Shown: positions 1 through 14,234 of the stretch, in pieces
Layout of the letters: the number at the start of each line of letters is the position of its first letter
How positions within the stretch are numbered: position 1 is the first letter of the stretch
From: Phaeosaccion multiseriatum
Taxonomy: Eukaryota > Ochrophyta, other classes
Length of the DNA stretch: 64,000 bases
Reading direction: 5' to 3'
NCBI GenBank assembly: GCA_965112735.1
Contig: OZ218952.1
Coordinates: 2,418,001-2,482,000 of the forward strand
Translations under genes and position numbers: made by a program
Notes under the pieces: model-generated
What the model was told of the DNA's origin: nothing
Database searches by the model: none
What the model saw: only the letters and a program-made list of their open reading frames with translations

Positions 1-4155
<4,155 letters not shown>

Positions 4156-4569
4156 ACGGAATACGCCAGTGAAGCAGGCGCCCATTCAGGTGTGCATCAG
4201 TGTCAAAGGAGATGAGATGGTTTCGACCGGACCAAGTCCGTGAACGGGCCGGACAGAAGCGAAGCATTGGACTTCGCAGCGACTTACTGCTCCTTCTGTT
4301 GTAAGAGTTTCCTTTGGAAGTGAAGGAAGGGGGGATGGAGGGGGGAGCAGGGGGAGGAGGAGGAGAAGGAGGAGGAGGAGGAGAAGCAGGGGGGGCTGTT
4401 GCGAAAGATGTACTTCGTACAAGTTACATCTCTCGGGGGAGAACTACGCGGGCTGAGGGGAGGAGGCGTGTGTGCGTGCGTGCGTGTGTGCGCGTGCGTG
4501 AGTCGCCGCTCGCGTCGTCGCGTCGTGTACATAGAACAGATTAAATTCCCAATTTGTAAAGAGAACTTA
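4156..4569. other. 3' flank of NAPRT, no gene seen
   Basis: The first part is the probable 3' UTR of NAPRT. It is followed by GGA-rich and GTGC-rich low-complexity sequence (4320-4395, 4465-4505). I find no conserved reading frame. The Fanzor-derived sequence begins near 4570. Confidence 0.6.
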
Positions 4570-4574
4570 TCAAT

Positions 4575-4626
4575 TTTTTAGAAATTCGATTGCGGCTTCA
4601 GATGCGGGCGAGCCGTGAATGGTGCC
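4575..4626 (+). pseudogene. Fanzor/TnpB C-terminal scrap with RuvC-III region
   Basis: The frame reads GFRCGRAVNGARNI, matching the zinc-ribbon to RuvC-III segment CGRDVNGARNI of the neighbouring copies. The catalytic Asp of RuvC-III is Ala here. Directly after it, the sequence switches to an internal part of another copy (YDIVFLPQFNTQDM), so this is a breakpoint between two fragments rather than a gene. Confidence 0.75.
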
Positions 4627-4999
4627 CGCAACATCGTACGACATTGTCTTCCTGCCGCAGTTCAACACCCAGGATATGGTGCGGAGGAGGTAGCCCCGTG
4701 GCTTCAGAAGGATCAACAGCAAGACGGCCAGAGCCATGATGACATGGTCCCACTTTAGGTTTCGCGAGATGCTGAAAGCCAAGGCTCTCGAGAAGGGGAC
4801 CAACGTCGTTATGGTGACAGAGGAGTGCACCTCCAAGGCCTGCTCCGAGTGTGGCGCCGTACGCAACAATCTGGGTGGTGCGAAGGTCTTCCAGTGCCTC
4901 CATTGCAACTTTAGATGCGGGCGAGACGTGAATGGGGCCCGTAACATCTTCATCAAGAGCATTGTGGAACAAGGGTTGACAATGACATGGTCCAGGTGA
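4627..4999 (+). pseudogene. Fanzor/TnpB fragment, RuvC-II to C-terminus
   Basis: The fragment starts at YDIVFLPQFNTQDMVRRR, meets an in-frame TAG, then continues through PRGFRRINSKTARAMMTWS to the zinc ribbon CTSKACSECGAVRNN...CLHCNFRC and the RuvC-III motif CGRDVNGARNI. It ends at a TGA at 4997-4999. Two CxxC pairs of the ribbon are intact. It lacks the N-terminal domain and RuvC-I. It is the mirror image of the minus-strand copy at 5311-5650, at roughly 90 percent identity by eye. Confidence 0.85.
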
Positions 5000-5650
5000 T
5001 GCCAGAGCGACAAGCGCTGCCAGCCACAAAGCGGACACTCTCCGTGGATTCCAGAGTGTGGAGGATGCGACCGCAAGAAGCAAGGCTGCTGCGCAAAACT
5101 CACTTCGATCCAAGCGGAGGAGAGGGGTGGCATTGTTTCTTTTTTAATGCTACCCCTCTCCACCGCTTGGATCGACATAAGCTCTGCGCAGCAGCCTTGC
5201 TCCTTGTGGTACTCGTTCGCCTCCTCCACACTCTGGAATCCACGGAGGGTGTCCACTAGCTATGTGGCTGGCAGCGCTTGTCGCCCTGGCATCACCTGGA
5301 CCATGTCATTTTAATGCTCCACGATGCTCTTGATGAAGATGTTGCGGGCCCCATTCACGTCTCGCCCGCATCTAAAGTTGCAATGGAGGCACTGGAACAC
5401 CTTTGCACCACCCAGATTGTCTCGTACGGCGCCACACTCGGAGCAGGTCTTGGAGGTGTACTCCTCTGTCACCATAACGACGTTGGTCCCCTCCTCGAGA
5501 GCCTTGGCTTTCAGCATCTCGAGAAACCTAAAGTGGGACCATGTCATCATGGCTCTGGCCGTCTTGCTGTTGATCCTTCTGAAGCCACGGGGTTGCCTCC
5601 TCCGCACCATGTCCTGCGTGTCGAACTGTGGCAGGAAGATAACATCGTAC
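4629..5650. repeat. Imperfect 1-kb palindrome joining two Fanzor 3' ends
   Basis: The sequence from 4629 to about 5138 is nearly the reverse complement of 5143 to 5650. Matched stretches include GGATTCCAGAGTGTGGAGGA at 5048 and its complement near 5225, and the TCCAAGCGG/CCGCTTGGA pair around 5110 and 5165. The arms hold the C-terminal halves of two Fanzor copies tail to tail plus about 140 bp of shared 3' flank. In the minus frame that flank still reads like protein (GFQSVEEANEYHKEQG). The spacer at the centre is only a few bases. Confidence 0.85.
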
Positions 5651-6532
5651 TCTTCGCACATTGCCTTCCTTCCTATGCACATCCTGCTGCACGAGATTCT
5701 CGATCCGCCGGATCGCACGATGCCACGCTCGACGCCGCCGATAGCGGACCTTGGACTTGACGTTCCGATCGACGGATCGAGATTGTAGACGGTCCAGGTG
5801 TGCAAAAAGAGGTCGATACACGCGCCACACATCGCCCGGGGCCACCTCCGTGACAACTCCGTGGTGATCGATGACGGTGTTGAATGTGCGCACGCCTGCT
5901 GGGTCCAACGCGCACACCCCAAGGTTGCTCGCGTCTCCCTCAAAGTCCATCTTCAGACGCCTCTTCTCCGTTACCACTGTCCAGAAAGTCGCACAAAGTG
6001 GCTCCTTCACATCCCTTCCCACCGTCCCCGTCCTCGAGCTCCTCAGTATTCCAACTCTTGCCTGGCACTTTCATGGTCTGCACGTCCTTCTTCCGTCTAT
6101 AGTGCAGGTCGAAGTGGTGTCCGGGGTCTTTCTGGCGCTTGGCGACGTCGCTCTCGTAGGCCTTGACAATCATGACAACATCCACCATCGCCCCGTCCCG
6201 GATCGCCGCTGCCGTCTCCAACACCCACGCTGTTTTGCGCGGAGTTCGCTGGAGCAGCCCGTGGCATCTTCCTCCAGCTGCCCCTGTGCCTTCCCTTTCT
6301 CTTCTTCTTGACGCGCCGCTGCTTGTTGACTCCTCCATATGCACGTGGCTGGGCCCCGATGACCTTGGCGCGAAAGTCTTTCACATTCATTTCGCACTTG
6401 CCCTCCTTGTACATGGATGTCCAGCGGGCAGTCCCAAACCATCTGTTGAGCCTCTCGGTCCAGGCCGGAGTCGGAAGAAGCTTGATGCGCCTGGCACGAT
6501 TCCCGAGCACGCTGTCCGGCGGAACCTCCGTC
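5311..6532 (-). pseudogene. Fanzor/TnpB RNA-guided nuclease-like gene, frameshifted
   Basis: The most complete copy. Read 6532 to 5311, it shows in order the N-terminal TnpB signature (IKLLPTPAWTERLNRWFGTA, near 6490-6425), the middle segment (HHFDLHYRRKKDVQTMKVPG, near 6110), RuvC-I (ALDPAGVRTFNTV, near 5895), a basic region (RYRRRRAWHRAIRRI), RuvC-II (FLPQFDTQDM, near 5625), the CxxC...CxxC ribbon, and RuvC-III (CGRDVNGARNI, near 5350). These pieces lie in at least three different frames, so several indels are needed to read through. No in-frame ATG precedes the first motif. The RuvC-I loop has an extra Ala compared with the usual DPG, and the RuvC-II acidic residue is Asp. The family resembles the Fanzor2 and IS607-type TnpB branch. 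Non-functional as it stands. Confidence 0.87.
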
Positions 6533-6770
6533 CTTCTCTTCTTCCTCCATCACCCAGTGGTTCGTGGCCGGAGATCGACGGAGAGAATGGGCGGGGTGCT
6601 CCAAGAAGAAAAAAAGAAAAGAGGATGGAGGAAGAAGAGGAGGACGGAGGTTCCACTGGACAGTGTGCTCGGGAATCGTGCCAGGCGCGTCAAGCTTCAT
6701 CCGACTCCGGCCTGGACCGAAAGGCTCAACCGATGGTTTGGGACTGCGCGCTGGGTCGACCCCTGACACG
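6400..6770. repeat. Head-to-head palindrome of two Fanzor 5' regions
   Basis: The arm at about 6418-6553 is the reverse complement of about 6623-6755, with a spacer near 6554-6622. Both arms encode the N-terminal RARR(I/V)KL(L/H)PTPAWTERLNRWFGTARW segment, on opposite strands. The copies have diverged slightly: IKLLPTP on the minus strand, VKLHPTP on the plus strand. Confidence 0.8.
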
Positions 6771-6900
6771 CTATCGCCCACTTTCTCGATAGCGCGCTAT
6801 CGGCCGCCGGCCGATAGCGGATAGCGCGCGCCGGCTGGCGCCGGGATAGCGTTAGCGTGTCAGGGGTCGAGCTGGACATCCATGTACAAAGGAGGGCAAG
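6650..6900 (+). pseudogene. Fanzor/TnpB N-terminal fragment split by a TIR element
   Basis: The plus-strand reading gives VKLHPTPAWTERLNRWFGTA up to 6755. A 115-bp TIR element (6756-6870) then interrupts the frame. After it the Fanzor sequence resumes with ACATCCATGTACAAAGGAGG, the same bases that follow directly in the uninterrupted minus-strand copy near 6420-6400. The sequence then runs into the hairpin at 6897-7018. Confidence 0.8.
6756..6870. mobile_element. 115-bp MITE-like TIR element inside a Fanzor copy
   Basis: The ends are inverted repeats: TCGACCCCTGACACGCTA on the left and TAGCGTGTCAGGGGTCGA on the right. The interior is itself palindromic and GC-rich (TAGCGCGCTATCGGCCGCCGG). 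The paralogous Fanzor copy on the minus strand at about 6420 is an empty site. Comparing the two shows insertion after GCTGG with GCTGG present again on the right, a likely 4-5 bp target-site duplication. It has no coding capacity. Confidence 0.8.
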
Positions 6901-7018
6901 CCGCGCGCCATAGTTGGCACCAACTTGATCATTCTCGACCATCCTTTCTGATGGTATCGAGGCACGAAAAGGATGGTCGAGAATGATCAAGGTGGTGCCA
7001 ACTATGCCGCGCGGCTTG
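6897..7018. repeat. Long hairpin with 50-bp arms
   Basis: The arm 6897-6949 matches the reverse complement of 6966-7018 with only two or three differences; both contain TTGATCATTCTCGACCATCC or its complement. The loop is about 16 bases. It lies downstream of the split Fanzor copy and may be another internal inverted duplication of this nest. Confidence 0.85.
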
Positions 7019-7320
7019 TTCACGTCCGTAGCGGTAGAGTCACCCGCGAGACGGAAGGGCCACGTCCGCGCCACAATGGAGCAGAAGCGGTTCCAGAAGG
7101 GCTGGAACAGCAGGGGACCCCGATCACTTGGCTGGCTGCCATGGGAGAAGTCTACGCTCGCCTCCATGGACAAATGGCCTCTTTAATTTTAAAAAGTGCG
7201 GAGCTTTGTACGGAGAGAGCCCTTTTTCTACAACCCCCTGTTGCTTCTATTGGAAATTGGAAATTCTCTCATTCTTTCTCTTTTTCCAACCTCACTGCTC
7301 CTCCTCCCCCTCCTTCTCCA

Positions 7321-10300
7321 TCACACCACCGTCGTGACCCTCAGTGGTAGCAGGGGCTGCTCTTGGTCAGAGAAGGAGACCCCCCTCGCGAGGGGGCGGT
7401 TCACAGATGGGCTAATCACAGATGGCATTGACGCCGCCTCCGGAGGCACAACAGGCCCAGACTCTGGGAGATAAAGAGAGCCCCTTCGCAACTGCCCGCG
7501 GAGGTGCTGTGGCTTGCGCCGGGCCTCTCTCTCCAGCGCGCCCAGCTCGTCTCCGAGCCGCAGCATACGCTGAAGGTAGATTCCCCCCCCCCCTTCCCCC
7601 TCTCCTCCTCCTCCTCCTCCTCCTCCTCCTCCTCCTCCTCCTCCTCCTCCTCCTCCTCCTCCTCCTCCTCCTCCTCCTCCTCCTCCTCCTCCTCCTCCTC
7701 CTCCTCCTCCTCCTCCTCCTCCTCCTCCTCCTCCTCCTCCTCCTCCTCCTCCTCCTCCTCCTCCTCCTCCTCCTCCTCCTCCTCCTCCTCCTCCTCCTCC
7801 TCCTCCCCCTCCTCCTCCTCCTCCTCCTTCCCCTGCTGCTGGCGATACCGCCTTTGACGTGTTCTTGGCCTTGATCTCTCCTGTGGTTTCTGCCGTCGGC
7901 CCCCCGTAGTCCGCTGCAGGGAGGTGTTGCAGTCGAAGAGACTCGCAGAGCTTCTTGGTGGAGCGCACGAGGGCGTCGTCGCGGAGAATGCTGGTCATGC
8001 CTTGCTTCAACTCCACCAGTGTCACCCACCTGAGTGTGGTCACGAGGAGCAATGAGCGTGTGTGAGAGTGAGCTACTTCGTGAACGGACTGCAGCTACAA
8101 GACCACACACTACTGGGTTCATTACCACCGACAATAGAGAGGGCAGGGAGGGGAGGTTAGGCCTTCCTCACTCCTCCTCCTCCTCCTCCTCCTCCTCCTC
8201 CTCCTCCTCCTCCTCCTCCTCCTCCTCCTCCTCCTCCTCCTCCTCCTCCTCCTCCTCCTCCTCCTCCTCCTCCTCCTCCTCCTCCTCCTCCTCCTCCTCC
8301 TCCTCCTCCTCCTCCTCCTCCTCCTCCTCCTCCTCCTCCTCCTCCTCCTCCTCCTCCTCCTCCTCCTCCTCCTCCTCCTCCTCCTCCTCCTCCTCCTCCT
8401 CCTCCTCCTCCTCCTCCTCCTCCTCCTCCTCCTCCTCCTCCTCCTCCTCCTCCTCCTCCTCCTCCTCCTCCTCCTCCTCCTCCTCCTCCTCCTCCTCCTC
8501 CTCCTCCTCCTCCTCCTCCTCCTCCTCCTCCTCCTCCTCCTCCTCCTCCTCCTCCTCCTCCTCCTCCTCCTCCTCCTCCTCCTCCTCCTCCTCCTCCTCC
8601 TCCTCCTCCTCCTCCTCCTCCTCCTCCTCCTCCTCCTCCTCCTCCTCCTCCTCCTCCTCCTCCTCCTCCTCCTCCTCCTCCTCCTCCTCCTCCTCCTCCT
8701 CCTCCTCCTCCTCCTCCTCCTCCTCCTCCTCCTCCTCCTCCTCCTCCTCCTCCTCCTCCTCCTCCTCCTCCTCCTCCTCCTCCTCCTCCTCCTCCTCCTC
8801 CTCCTCCTCCTCCTCCTCCTCCTCCTCCTCCTCCTCCTCCTCCTCCTCCTCCTCCTCCTCCTCCTCCTCCTCCTCCTCCTCCTCCTCCTCCTCCTCCTCC
8901 TCCTCCTCCTCCTCCTCCTCCTCCTCCTCCTCCTCCTCCTCCTCCTCCTCCTCCTCCTCCTCCTCCTCCTCCTCCTCCTCCTCCTCCTCCTCCTCCTCCT
9001 CCTCCTCCTCCTCCTCCTCCTCCTCCTCCTCCTCCTCCTCCTCCTCCTCCTCCTCCTCCTCCTCCTCCTCCTCCTCCTCCTCCTCCTCCTCCTCCTCCTC
9101 CTCCTCCTCCTCCTCCTCCTCCTCCTCCTCCTCCTCCTCCTCCTCCTCCTCCTCCTCCTCCTCCTCCTCCTCCCCCTCCCTTCATCACCGGCACTCACCC
9201 TCTACTAGCAAGGTCGAGGTACTGCACGAGACTCTCAAGCTCTCCCGCGTTATGGGGACTGCAGAAGTCAACAAAACACAAAGAGTGAGCAGGCAGGAGC
9301 AAGGCCAAGGCGAGGGTCGCATAAGAGGGAAATAAGTTGCCGCGGCCGCAGGGTGGACTCACGCAAGACGTGGCTAATCGTACGGACCATCCATCCTCCT
9401 CCTCTTCCCCCTCCTCCCCCTGCTGCCCTCACCAACAAAGCAAGCCTCCGTCCCGCCCGCCCTTTGCTGTTACACCCCCCCCCAACACACGCACACACAC
9501 ATACACATACACAAACGCGCGCGTCTCTCTTGGCTGCCCTTCTTTCCCACCCTTTCTCCTCCCCTCTCCCCAACCCCCCTCACTCACTCACTCACTAACC
9601 CCCCCCTGCCCCCCACGCGGACTCACACGTTGGCCCTTTGCAGCAGGCCCTGGAGGAGTCTGGAGTCGATTTCGGTAGCCGGCTCGATGCCGCAGCGGAA
9701 GGCGAGGTCGATGAGGCGAAGTCGAACCTTACGAAGGTAACTGTCCAGTGCTTGAAGAATGGTCAAGGTGCCCTGGCTCTTGGCAACGAGTAAGCGCTTG
9801 TGCGATTGGACGATGCGGTGCGCTTCCAGCTCCACTCGTTGAGTCTCTTCGACCTACAGTTTCATGGAAGTGATTGGTTGGTTGGTTGGTTGGTCGGTTG
9901 TTTGATTGGTTTGGTTCGGATTAGGGTTAGGTTTAATTAAAGAAAAAGGAAATCAGAAAGCCCCAAGACCCCAACCCTAAACAAGCTCTTCACGAGCCCA
10001 TAACAAGTCGGTACCAAGCCGTTAACGAGCCGTTCACAAGCCGTTCACAAGCCGTTAACAAGCATCGCCTCGGCATACCTTGCGTTTCTCGGCGCGCTTC
10101 TTGGCTGCGAGTCGGCGAAGATTGATGGGCCGAGATGGACGACCCTCCTGCGGGATGCCCAAGGTGGGGGGGAAATAGAGGGAAAGGCGGGGGGGGGGGG
10201 TTGGGGAGAGAGAGGGGGAAGAGAGAGCGAAAGCGAGGGGAGAGACGGGAGACGGAGAGAGGAGGGAGAGGGAAAGAGACAGAGAGACGAGAGAGTCCCA

Positions 10301-13233
10301 CGACGGACGAAGGACGAGGGACCAGCCCAGGCAAGGTGAGGCAAGAGAGGAAGGCGGCGCAAGGTCAGACAAGACAAAAGTAACACGGAATGTAAAAGCA
10401 AGTAAGAGAGAAAGCCCACGGAATGTAGAAGCGAGTAGGAGAGAAAGCCCACGGAATGAAAAAGCAAGTAAGAGAGAAAGCCCAGTCAGCGGGGGCGAGC
10501 GAGAGGCATACGTCACAGCTCGGAAGGGAAGGGAGCCGAGTGATCCATGGGCTGAGCTTGGACAGCTTTGGCCCCATACACCCCTAACCAAGTGCGCCGT
10601 CCGCCCTGCCCGTGTGCCTCTAACCAAAGTGCCCCGCCTATTCCACCCATGTGCCTCTCACTGACTTCTCCGACGACGCTGCCTACCTCGATATGCAGGA
10701 GAGCGTTGCGCAGCTCTGCGCGAGAGATGACCATCGCTGCGTCTTCGTCGTGAGGGTGGTGCAGGGCTCCCGACCCTCCTCCTCCTTGTCGGGGGGTGGA
10801 ATTGTGGGTGTGCAGAGCTCCCGATCCTCCCCCTCCTCGGCGGAGGGGGGGGGTGTGAGGGTGCAGGGTTCCCGACCCTCTTCCCCCCCCCCCTCCTCCT
10901 GCTCCTCCTCCTCCTCCTCCTCCTCCTCCTCCTCCTCCTCCTCCTCCTCCTCCTCCTCCTCCTCCTCCTCCTCCTCCTCCTCCTCCTCCTCCTCCTCCTC
11001 CTCCTCCTCCTCCTCCTCCTCCTCCTCCTCCTCCTCCTCCTCCTCCTCCTCCTCCTCCTCCTCCTGCTGCTGCTGTTCCTCCTCCTCCTCCTGCTGCTGC
11101 TGCTGTTCCTCCTCCTCCTCCTCCTCCTGCTGCTGCTGCTGCTGTTCCTCCTCCTCCTCCTGCTGCTGCTGTTCCTCCTCCTCCTCCTCCCCCTCCTCCC
11201 CCACCTCGAGCGCTGGGGGTGCGGGCGAGCAGCGCCCCCGATCCTCCCCCTCCTCGGGGGTTGGGTGTGTGGGTGTGCAGGGCTCCCGACCCTCCTCCTC
11301 CTGTGCCCGCTCTGGGGGTCGAGGGCGTGGTAGGCTTCGGTCTGATGCGGAACAGGTCTACGAGTTTGAGTTTGTTATGCAGGAGGTATTCCTCCAAATG
11401 AGAAAGCACCTCCACCCCTTGCACCTCTTCTGCGCTGAAGCGATTGGTACCCTTCAGCACTGCATCCGCCGCGCTGAGAAACTCTTCTCTTGTAACCGTT
11501 GTGCTGCTGTCCGGGTCCACAAAGCGCATACTCCACAGGATCTGCGACTCTGACACCATGTACTGCCGCAGCCACTGTTTTGTGCTCTTCACCTTGTGCG
11601 GTTTGCGTTGATTGTAGAAGCGAATCCTCTCGCCCACGTCGTAGGTGGTGACGTAGTGCGTCCTCTTGTGCATGTGTTGAAGATCATTGAAGAGCGAGTA
11701 CGCCCCAATGTTGTGCATTTCCAGCATTCGCAGTGCCTTGGCAAAGTCTGCGGAGCCCCGCTCGTGCACGTGGAGACGCGCCGCTAGCCTGTGGTATCCA
11801 CGTATGACCTGACGTGTGGAGGAGGAGGAGGAGGAGAAGGAGGTGGGAAGAGAGGAGGAAGAGGAGGTGGGTGTGAGTGGAGCGTGGAAGCCATGCCGCG
11901 TGTGGGCCTTGTGCTGTGGGGCCTGCTGGCAATGGACCACTGCCCACGCATGTCAAGTCCCACTTAAAGATAGCAACAACAGACAAAGCAGCAGCAGCAG
12001 TTGGTGATTCAGCAGCAGTTGTGTGATGCACCAGGCCAGCACGGGGCAAGAAGCAAGGTGAGACTAAGGTGAGTCTTCTCACCTTCTCCAGGCGGTCTCT
12101 GGTGATGGGCTCTCCCTTGGGAAGGCTGGCCGTGAGATGGTGCAGGACGAGCTCCACATTGGCCTCTGTGATCTCCCACTCGCGCTTGTCGCCCCCCCCC
12201 TCCCCCCCAGCCCCAGCCCGGGCGGCTGCTGCTGCAGCTGCGGCGGCGGTGGCTGCTGCGGCGGCTCCCGAGGACGCTGCCCCCTCTTCCACCACGACCC
12301 CCCCCCCTGCCTTGCCCTTGCCCTTGCCCTTGCTCTTGCCCCCCTTGCCTGGCCCCGAGGGGGCTGTCGTCCCACTCCCACTCGCCGTCGAGAGCCGCTG
12401 CTGTCTTACGCTGGCCGTGCGGGGCCTGTGCTTGCTTGTTTCACTCGTTTCGCTCATCCTCCGACCCTCTAGTCCCTGCAGTGATCCCTGCTCTCCCACG
12501 GCACTGCTCCGCCTCCGCGACGTGTCATTGCGCCATGGAGGGAGGCTGGCTTGACCTCCTGTATTACCAACTGCTGCAGCTGGTATGATTCGGATACTCG
12601 AAGTCCGCCGTTGTGGTGCAGTATCATGTCCATCTCCCCCCCCCTGCTGCTGCTGCTGCTGCTGCTGCTGCTTCTGCTTTCCTCGGGTGCCGTTCCAAGT
12701 GCAGGCTCGCTTGACAAGTCTGCTACTCTTGTGCAAGGAGGAGGAGGACGAGTCAGTATCGAGGGATCCAGACGCTCTGCCCCCCTCCCGGCCATACAGG
12801 GGACGCGTGAGGAGACTGCTCGGAAAGTGTTTTTCGAGGGTGGGAAGGTCGGGACACTCTTTAGCAGGGAAGGGAGAGATCGGCCGTACACCCAACACGG
12901 GTGGCTGGCCGTCGTGACGCTTCTCCTCCTGCCGCTTCTGCAGCGCCTCCTCCTCGTTTTGCTCCTTCGCGGCCGTGGTTAAAGCCACGGGTAATCCCCT
13001 CTGGGCCCGCCTATGGTGCTGCTGCTCCTGAGGCGGCTGCTGCTGTGGCTGCGGCTGCTGCTGCTGCGGCTGCCCAGTGAGATCAACTCCCTCGTCTGGG
13101 ATGTCTTTCCCGCTCTCGTTCCTAGACGTGGGCTCGACTCTTGCCTCGTCCCCCTCCCCCGCCGCCGTGGAAGGCTCTTCCTCACTCCCCACCACGGGCG
13201 GCAACAGCGTGCTTCCCGTCCCATCCCTCCTAA

Positions 13234-13284
<51 letters not shown>

Positions 13285-14201
13285 TCCCCATATCCATCAA
13301 CCCCTCCAGCCCGTCCACTGTCTCGGCCACGCCTACGCCCAAACTAGCCTCCATAGTCGCCCCGCCCCCCCCTCTCCCCGCCCACCCCTCCTCCCTCCTC
13401 CATCCGCTGCCATCCCCCCCATCCTCCTCCTCGTCCACCTCGTCCACCTCGTCCTCCTCCCTCTCGTCGTCCTCCTCCTTCTCCTCGAAGTCGTCCTGAA
13501 GCCCTTCCAGAGAAGCAAGCGAGCGCAGCGCATCGGAGTCCCACGTTTCTTCCTTTGGCGAGCTCAGCAGGCCCAGCGTCACTATCAGCTCTTGGCGTGG
13601 GGTCGGGATGTGATGGTCGGCTGCGGGCTCCAGCGGAGGAGGAGGTGGTGCCATGGGCGCTGTCGCAGTTGACCCTCTAGTGCTTCCTCGACGACTCCCT
13701 CCTCCCCTGCTGCTGCTACTGCTGATGATGCTAGATGTCGAAGGCCCTCTCGTGCTCCTCCTTCTGCCGACACACGTCTGGGCTCTCTGCTGTGGCTGGT
13801 GCTGCCGGGGAAAATGGAGACTGTCTTCTTCCCCCCGACCTGTGATGCTCTGATCTTCCCATGAAACACTTGTCCGTCCTCCATTCACTGCGGGGATTCC
13901 AGCCTCGCACCCCTTGTCAGCTCCTGGGAACGGCGGGAGACTGCCCTCATGCTTGTTGTTCTGGTGTGCCAGCGGGCGCCTTCTGCTACCTCCCACGCTG
14001 GTCTGCGCCCTGCTGCTACTCCTCGTACTCAAGTTGCTGATGATGCTGCCGCTGCTACCGCTGTCCATACCTGCGACTCGAGCCGTTGCGCGGTTCCTTC
14101 TAATCTTCCCCCCCCCTTTTCCCGAGGAGCATTTCACACCAGCGGTGGACGGTTTGACTCTGTTGGTGGAAGCAATGTAAGCCCTCGCCTGCTCGATAAC
14201 A

Positions 14202-14234
<33 letters not shown>

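Larger units (their letters stand above)
4570..7190. mobile_element. Nest of degenerate Fanzor/TnpB elements
   Basis: At least four partial copies of one TnpB/Fanzor family sit here in alternating orientation. They are a C-terminal scrap (+, 4575-4626), a RuvC-II to stop segment (+, 4627-4999), a nearly complete but frameshifted copy (-, 5311-6532), and an N-terminal copy (+, about 6623-7190) split by a 115-bp TIR element. Junctions are palindromic: one arm pair meets near 5140, another near 6588, and a third small hairpin lies at 6897-7018. Fanzors are eukaryotic relatives of the RNA-guided nuclease TnpB and are known from algae, fungi and large DNA viruses. No copy is intact, so the locus looks dead. 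Whether it came from a cellular element or from a viral insertion cannot be told from this sequence. Confidence 0.85.

Noticed and set aside
4570-5256. 229-codon minus-strand frame
   Set aside because: It runs across the centre of the Fanzor palindrome, antisense to one arm. Only its first part resembles the shared 3' flank.
8034-9335. Long open frames of poly-Ser, poly-Arg or poly-Gly
   Set aside because: They are translations of the (TCC)n tract in all frames. The tract is intronic in the only supported gene model.
9337-9430. Extra exon (MVRTISHVL) in the EF-hand-like gene
   Set aside because: Joining 9627 directly to 9258 keeps the frame with consensus sites; adding this segment does not.
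10384-10485. CRISPR-like array
   Set aside because: Units are head-to-tail without unique spacers, in a eukaryotic intron. The same applies to the 88-bp repeats at 50.8-51.1 kb.
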